Of a stretch of DNA of 8,615 bases, positions 5,694 to 8,615 are shown one piece after another. The DNA lies in the NCBI GenBank assembly GCA_945883665.1, contig CAMCXV010000042.1, positions 1-8,615 on the forward strand. Reading direction: 5' to 3'. Position numbers and translations under genes: made by a program. The DNA comes from Rickettsia typhi. Lineage in GTDB: Bacteria > Pseudomonadota > Alphaproteobacteria > Rickettsiales > Rickettsiaceae. The notes below the pieces were generated by a model. The model did not search any database and was not told the DNA's origin. It was given only the letters and a program-made list of their open reading frames with translations. Positions within the stretch are counted from its first letter, which is position 1, and every line of letters begins with the position of its first letter.

Positions 5694-7949
5694 TTATGAC
5701 GTAGGTAAATGATATGACATAATATCACCGTTAAATCCACTTATCTCACCCATAGCTTCAACTTTAAACTTTTCTGAGATGTTGACTCCTAAATAAATTT
5801 TATTAGCAAAATCTTTAATTGCCTTATAGTTCTTAGCCTGCTCAAGAGCCTTAGTCACATTACTTGAATGCTTTACTTCAATTATCATACCAAATTTTCC
5901 GCTTCGTATCATAACATCCATTCTGCCATTGTCGCTTTTAAGAGGCTCTACCACTATTTTTTTAGTTGTCTCTTCAGTTGAAACTCTGGCATCGCGCACT
6001 TGAAATGCAATGGTATTCAACAACGAATGCACAGCGTCTTCATTAAAATAGATTCCAGTATCGCGCGTATCTCCTTTTGGCAAAAATAATTTTTCGTTGC
6101 TAAATAACTGTTTAAAATTATCAAAAAATTTGTTAAGTGCTTGAACCGCTTTTTCTGAAGTTTCTGATTCTGATAAAGATTTTAGGGAATTAGTAGACTC
6201 TCTGATTATATCAAAATCAAAATTGTATTTTTGCTTAAAATATTCATGCATTCTGTTCTGCATAACAGACTTTATTTCCATATTAGGAAATACCATTTTA
6301 TTTTGATCCTGTTTGTCAAGTGTAAGGTAACCTGTAACAAAAAGGTAATGAAAAAAAATGTCTGCCATTTCGTCTGTTACATCAAGATCAGCACCTGCGT
6401 TTTTGAGTTTTATCAGGGCTTTAAAATCGTCTGATACAAACTCCTCATTTAAATCACGTGTTTTTAAAGAAACAGATCCTTTGTTTAATAAGGACTCTAT
6501 TGTCGTGCCAATTTTGTCTAAATTCAACATACTAGCGGTAAAAAATTCTGTAGTGGCTCCACTTTTCTCCCAGTATGAAACTGTTGAAAGGTTTGCGCTT
6601 TTTTTATTATAACTGTCATTAAGATAATGTATAGAAGACCATACATTATATTTTTCTAACTTCTCACCCCTATTACCCATTAAATTATATCCGTTGTACC
6701 ATGCTTTCATTTGGCTCTTGCAAAGTTCCTTGACTTCATCTTCTTTAAAAAAATGGTTAACTAATTCTTCTATTTCATTATCTTCACCATCTCCGTTTAA
6801 GCCATAATATTGGGCATATTTATAGTTTGTAATATTAATTTTGGTGGCGTTATTAAATCCAGAACCTACACCACTTTGCGCAACTGGTAATACACCAGTC
6901 ACTACACCTTTTTCAAGGTGAGCACTATTATCTTTAAAAACTGCTTTGAAAAGCGATTTGAATAATGCCTCAGTTTCTTTTTGTGTATTGTCATCGCAGT
7001 TCATATAAGCATTATTTATAGCGGCATCATACTCATCAATTAATACCCATACTTTTTGATCCCAATGTCGGTGCAGCATTTTAGTTAAATATTTTAAGCT
7101 GTTTGATATATCGTGGTCTGTTAAAGACTGTGATGAATTCAAACCTATGTATTTCTCCATTAAATCTTTATAGTTTCTATCAAGCTTATCGCTTTCTAAT
7201 AAATAGCTATGCTCTTCAAAAGCATTTTTTAATGCATCTTTTATCCCATCCTTGATACGATCAATATTTTGACCTTCTGCATTTCCGAAATTTATAAAGA
7301 TTACAGGGTATGTACCTCGTATCTCATTAGATTTAATTTTTACAGGATTAAACGGATTATCTTTGGTAACCAAAATCTCTTGCTTAGAAATAGCAAGTCT
7401 TTTTTCAAAGATTTTTTTGTTAAGGTCTTCGTCTGTTTTATTGTTAGATAAAAACCTTTTTAACATATCCATATTACAAGATTTACCCCAACGTCTAGGC
7501 ATAGTAATAAGTAAAACTTCGGACACGTCTTCTATTACTTCTTTTATAAATAAGCTTTTATCGGCAAAAATTGTGCTCTTTGTGACTAATTTTGCAAAAT
7601 CCCCCCCAGCCTGTATTTGCTTAGTTTTCTCAGATTGATTAAAATTATTAGTTACAGTTGAAAATTGTCTAGACATAGTTTGCTTCATCTTTTGATATTG
7701 AATAAAGTTATTTATCCTAGAATTACTGACGTAATTAAAATCATCATTAATTTTTTGTTGCATTAGTGAGGGTTTATACTGCAAGGTTAGTTGCTCTTCA
7801 TTTCCTCTAATAGTGGTTTTATCTTTTATACTTTCTAAAGTATCTGCTCTTCTGCATAAAGTGTCTAGGCTTTTGACCCCTTCCTTAATCATATCTTTTT
7901 TAAGATAAGGAGTCGTTTGTTTCATCAAAGCATTATAAACTGATTTCAT
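5694..7949 (-). CDS. AAA-ATPase-like / PD-(D/E)XK nuclease-superfamily protein
   Basis: A 751-residue protein of the family with an AAA-ATPase-like domain (Pfam AAA-ATPase_like) followed by a C-terminal PD-(D/E)XK nuclease-like domain (PDDEXK_9), which is abundant in Rickettsiales and Bacteroidetes and often multicopy. Visible motifs: DFAKLVTKSTIFADKSLFI (117-135, the usual family start), deviant Walker A PRRWGKS (151-157), Walker B VLIDEYD (302-308), GVVTGVLPVAQ then SGFNN (348-367), AWYNGY (416-421) and the nuclease core GRMDV (D678) with IIEVK (E691, K693). The nuclease residues are therefore intact. About 115 residues precede the usual start of the family; that extension is basic and Gln/Asn-rich and I cannot assign it. 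ATG at 7949 has AGGT seven bases upstream; internal Met at 88 or 92 are alternatives. The gene has its own promoter and is convergent with parB. Biological role of the family is not established; DNA cleavage or a toxin or selfish-element role is inference. Confidence 0.88.
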   Translation of the reverse strand: MKSVYNALMKQTTPYLKKDMIKEGVKSLDTLCRRADTLESIKDKTTIRGNEEQLTLQYKPSLMQQKINDDFNYVSNSRINNFIQYQKMKQTMSRQFSTVTNNFNQSEKTKQIQAGGDFAKLVTKSTIFADKSLFIKEVIEDVSEVLLITMPRRWGKSCNMDMLKRFLSNNKTDEDLNKKIFEKRLAISKQEILVTKDNPFNPVKIKSNEIRGTYPVIFINFGNAEGQNIDRIKDGIKDALKNAFEEHSYLLESDKLDRNYKDLMEKYIGLNSSQSLTDHDISNSLKYLTKMLHRHWDQKVWVLIDEYDAAINNAYMNCDDNTQKETEALFKSLFKAVFKDNSAHLEKGVVTGVLPVAQSGVGSGFNNATKINITNYKYAQYYGLNGDGEDNEIEELVNHFFKEDEVKELCKSQMKAWYNGYNLMGNRGEKLEKYNVWSSIHYLNDSYNKKSANLSTVSYWEKSGATTEFFTASMLNLDKIGTTIESLLNKGSVSLKTRDLNEEFVSDDFKALIKLKNAGADLDVTDEMADIFFHYLFVTGYLTLDKQDQNKMVFPNMEIKSVMQNRMHEYFKQKYNFDFDIIRESTNSLKSLSESETSEKAVQALNKFFDNFKQLFSNEKLFLPKGDTRDTGIYFNEDAVHSLLNTIAFQVRDARVSTEETTKKIVVEPLKSDNGRMDVMIRSGKFGMIIEVKHSSNVTKALEQAKNYKAIKDFANKIYLGVNISEKFKVEAMGEISGFNGDIMSYHLPTS

Positions 7950-7979
7950 TGCAATAACCTATATTGTCACATGCGCAAA

Positions 7980-8000
7980 GTTGTAGATCTAATCTACAAC
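7980..8000. promoter_or_regulatory. Leader palindrome of the nuclease gene
   Basis: GTTGTAGAT (7980-7988) and its exact reverse complement ATCTACAAC (7992-8000) are separated by CTA. It lies just downstream of the proposed promoter start and 30 bases before the start codon, so it may be an operator or a hairpin in the leader RNA. On the minus strand it is followed by TTT, too short for a convincing terminator. Confidence 0.45.
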
Positions 8001-8014
8001 TAGCTGATAGTTAT

Positions 8015-8043
8015 ATTATGCGTTAGATTCCGATTTTTTTCAA
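8015..8043 (-). promoter_or_regulatory. Probable promoter of the AAA/PD-(D/E)XK gene
   Basis: On the minus strand TTGAAA (8038-8043) is followed after 17 bases by CATAAT (8015-8020). Expected start is near 8008, giving a leader of about 58 bases that contains the palindrome at 7980-8000. Both boxes match sigma-70 consensus at five or four of six positions. Confidence 0.5.
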
Positions 8044-8076
8044 GAGCTAAATTCGGATTATCAGACTCCTAGTGAA

Positions 8077-8196
8077 TCTCCACGGGTTTACTACACCCGT
8101 GGTATCACGTCATCTTAACAGCTGAGTACAAGCTGCGCTTGCCCTTTATCTTGTTGAGACTCAGGGTTTTCTATATCCCCGAGCTTACACACGGGG
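8077..8196 (-). ncRNA. GC-rich multi-hairpin block, possible IS200/IS605-type end or structured RNA relic
   Basis: Four stems lie within 120 bases: CCACGGGT/ACCCGTGG (8080-8087 with 8095-8102), CTGAGT/ACTCAG (8122-8127 with 8159-8164) enclosing CAAGC/GCTTG (8129-8133 with 8137-8141), and CCCCG/CGGGG (8177-8181 with 8192-8196). The block is clearly more GC-rich than its neighbourhood and has no open frame of note. Read on the minus strand, the last stem ends in GTGGAGATTCAC (8075-8102 region), which recalls the 3' scaffold end of TnpB-associated omega RNAs, where a guide would follow; this is from memory only. No TnpA or TnpB gene is in the window. On the plus strand CCCCG/CGGGG followed by TTTT could instead act as a terminator. 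Confidence 0.35.
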
Positions 8197-8283
8197 TTTT
8201 GCATTTGTAATATAAAATTCTTCCGGCTTTATCTCAAAATCAGTCGATAATTTCTCAGGAATTATTTGCTCAAATCTTATCAT
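8185..8283 (-). CDS. Small open frame, 32 aa, unrecognised
   Basis: ATG at 8283 opens 32 codons beginning MIRFEQIIPEKL and ending in NAKPRV, with a stop at 8185-8187 inside the CCCCG/CGGGG hairpin. The composition (Pro, Glu, Lys, Phe) looks protein-like, but I recognise no family and see no strong ribosome binding site. An in-frame stop lies just upstream at 8293-8295, so it is not simply the tail of a longer frame. It may be a fragment of a decayed mobile-element gene; chance is possible. Confidence 0.2.
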   Translation of the reverse strand: MIRFEQIIPEKLSTDFEIKPEEFYITNAKPRV

Positions 8284-8323
8284 AATTTGTACTTATTGCT
8301 TGAGTCCGTTAGAGTGCTGCTCA

Positions 8324-8615
8324 CTATATCATAACATCGGAGACAGTCAAAAAGCGCCTAAAAAAGTTGTGTACTAAATCGAAAATTAATATATAGTAGA
8401 CAGTATAGTCTACTATTCGATTTAAAGAAATCATAAGTGCTTCAATTTCTGTAATTGATAAACCTATAATTTTAGCTATTTTTTCTGCTGAATCACCGTC
8501 TAATAACATAGCTTTAGCAATTTCGATGTCGCGTTCGGCCTTACCTTCGGCCTTACCTTTTTCTTCTGCTGAAATTAAATAATCCCGCCCTTTCATCGAG
8601 TCCATGAGGTAAGTA
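8324..8615 (-). CDS. C-terminal end of an Rpn-type PD-(D/E)XK nuclease / putative transposase (5' end outside window)
   Basis: The frame is open to the right edge (TYL precedes the internal ATG at 8605), so only the C-terminal end of about 96 residues is present; the catalytic domain lies outside. The sequence MDSMKGRDYLISAEEKGKAE, then GKAERDIEIAKAMLLDGDSA and EKIAKIIGLSITEIEAL, is the typical tail of Rpn/PDDEXK_2 family proteins, which promote RecA-independent DNA rearrangement and are annotated as recombination-promoting nuclease or transposase. In the family the protein normally ends a few residues after this GLS-x-EEI helix. Here another 35 or so hydrophobic residues (RIVDYTVYYILIFDLVHNFF) follow, encoded by a nested palindrome at 8375-8424, so the natural stop has probably been lost or displaced. 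It points the same way as the AAA/PD-(D/E)XK gene but is separated from it by a promoter and the structured block. Family call is good; integrity is uncertain. Confidence 0.7.
   Translation of the reverse strand, partial: TYLMDSMKGRDYLISAEEKGKAEGKAERDIEIAKAMLLDGDSAEKIAKIIGLSITEIEALMISLNRIVDYTVYYILIFDLVHNFFRRFLTVSDVMI
8375..8424. repeat. Nested palindrome inside the 3' end of the Rpn-type gene
   Basis: Outer arms TAAATCGAA (8375-8383) and TTCGATTTA (8416-8424) enclose inner arms ATAGTAGAC (8393-8401) and GTCTACTAT (8408-8416), with a nine-base bulge on the left and a six-base loop. It encodes the atypical tail of the Rpn-type protein. The layout is like a short palindromic mobile element (Rickettsia genomes carry palindromic elements inserted in frame in genes) or a terminator-like fold that became coding. 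Confidence 0.5.
8534..8557. repeat. Tandem 12-bp repeat coding GKAE-GKAE
   Basis: TTCGGCCTTACC occurs twice in tandem (8534-8545, 8546-8557), coding on the minus strand for two consecutive G-K-A-E units of the Rpn-type tail. Variable numbers of this unit are usual in the family and probably reflect replication slippage. Confidence 0.75.

Noticed and set aside
6231..7638. Plus-strand open frames of 60-91 codons within 6231-7638
   Set aside because: They are antisense shadows of the AAA/PD-(D/E)XK gene, with compositions expected from reverse-reading it.
5694..8615. CifA-CifB or other toxin-antidote operon
   Set aside because: The AAA/PD-(D/E)XK gene has no cotranscribed upstream partner: the next gene is an Rpn-type tail 375 bases away beyond a promoter, and the domain order is that of the common multicopy family.
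1..8615. CRISPR arrays, tRNA or rRNA genes
   Set aside because: No regularly spaced repeats, cloverleaf-like segments with the usual T-loop GTTCRA pattern, or rRNA motifs were noticed on either strand.

Overview
The window looks like the replication and partition core of a plasmid from a Rickettsiales endosymbiont (Rickettsia or a close relative), with accessory nuclease genes. Grounds: strong A+T bias; a ParA-ParB pair divergent from a large two-winged-helix protein of the kind annotated as 'DnaA-like' replication initiator on rickettsial plasmids; an AAA-ATPase-like/PD-(D/E)XK protein and an Rpn/PD-(D/E)XK transposase-type tail, both common in Rickettsiales mobile DNA. The organism call rests on recalled family resemblance; no search was possible.

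Left part (1-3298, minus strand): a probable replication initiator (894 aa) whose stop overlaps, as ATGA, the start of a second protein that begins with a LuxR-type helix-turn-helix and runs off the left edge. The overlap suggests translational coupling between initiator and regulator.

Middle (3299-3602): a very A+T-rich divergent intergenic region with several inverted repeats, a hairpin followed by a T-run, and a good promoter for parA whose -10 box lies inside a perfect 16-bp-arm palindrome. It is the best place for an origin and for autoregulation of the par operon.

Right of it (3603-5412, plus strand): parA and parB overlap by one base (TAATG). A GC-rich perfect palindrome starts exactly on the parB stop codon and is the best parS (centromere) candidate. 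A 31-codon open stretch continues in the parB frame after the stop. The 5413-5693 gap holds a hairpin between convergent genes and a pair of imperfect direct repeats.

Right part (5694-8615, minus strand): a 751-aa AAA-ATPase-like/PD-(D/E)XK nuclease protein with an unusual N-terminal extension and its own promoter and leader hairpin; a 340-bp non-coding stretch containing a compact GC-rich multi-hairpin block that could be a relic IS200/IS605 end or omega-RNA-like RNA; and the C-terminal end of an Rpn-type nuclease/transposase whose last residues are encoded by a nested palindrome that may have been inserted.

The genes probably work together as follows: Rep starts replication, ParA/ParB with the palindrome segregate copies, the palindrome at the parA promoter represses the operon, and the nuclease genes are mobile or selfish cargo.
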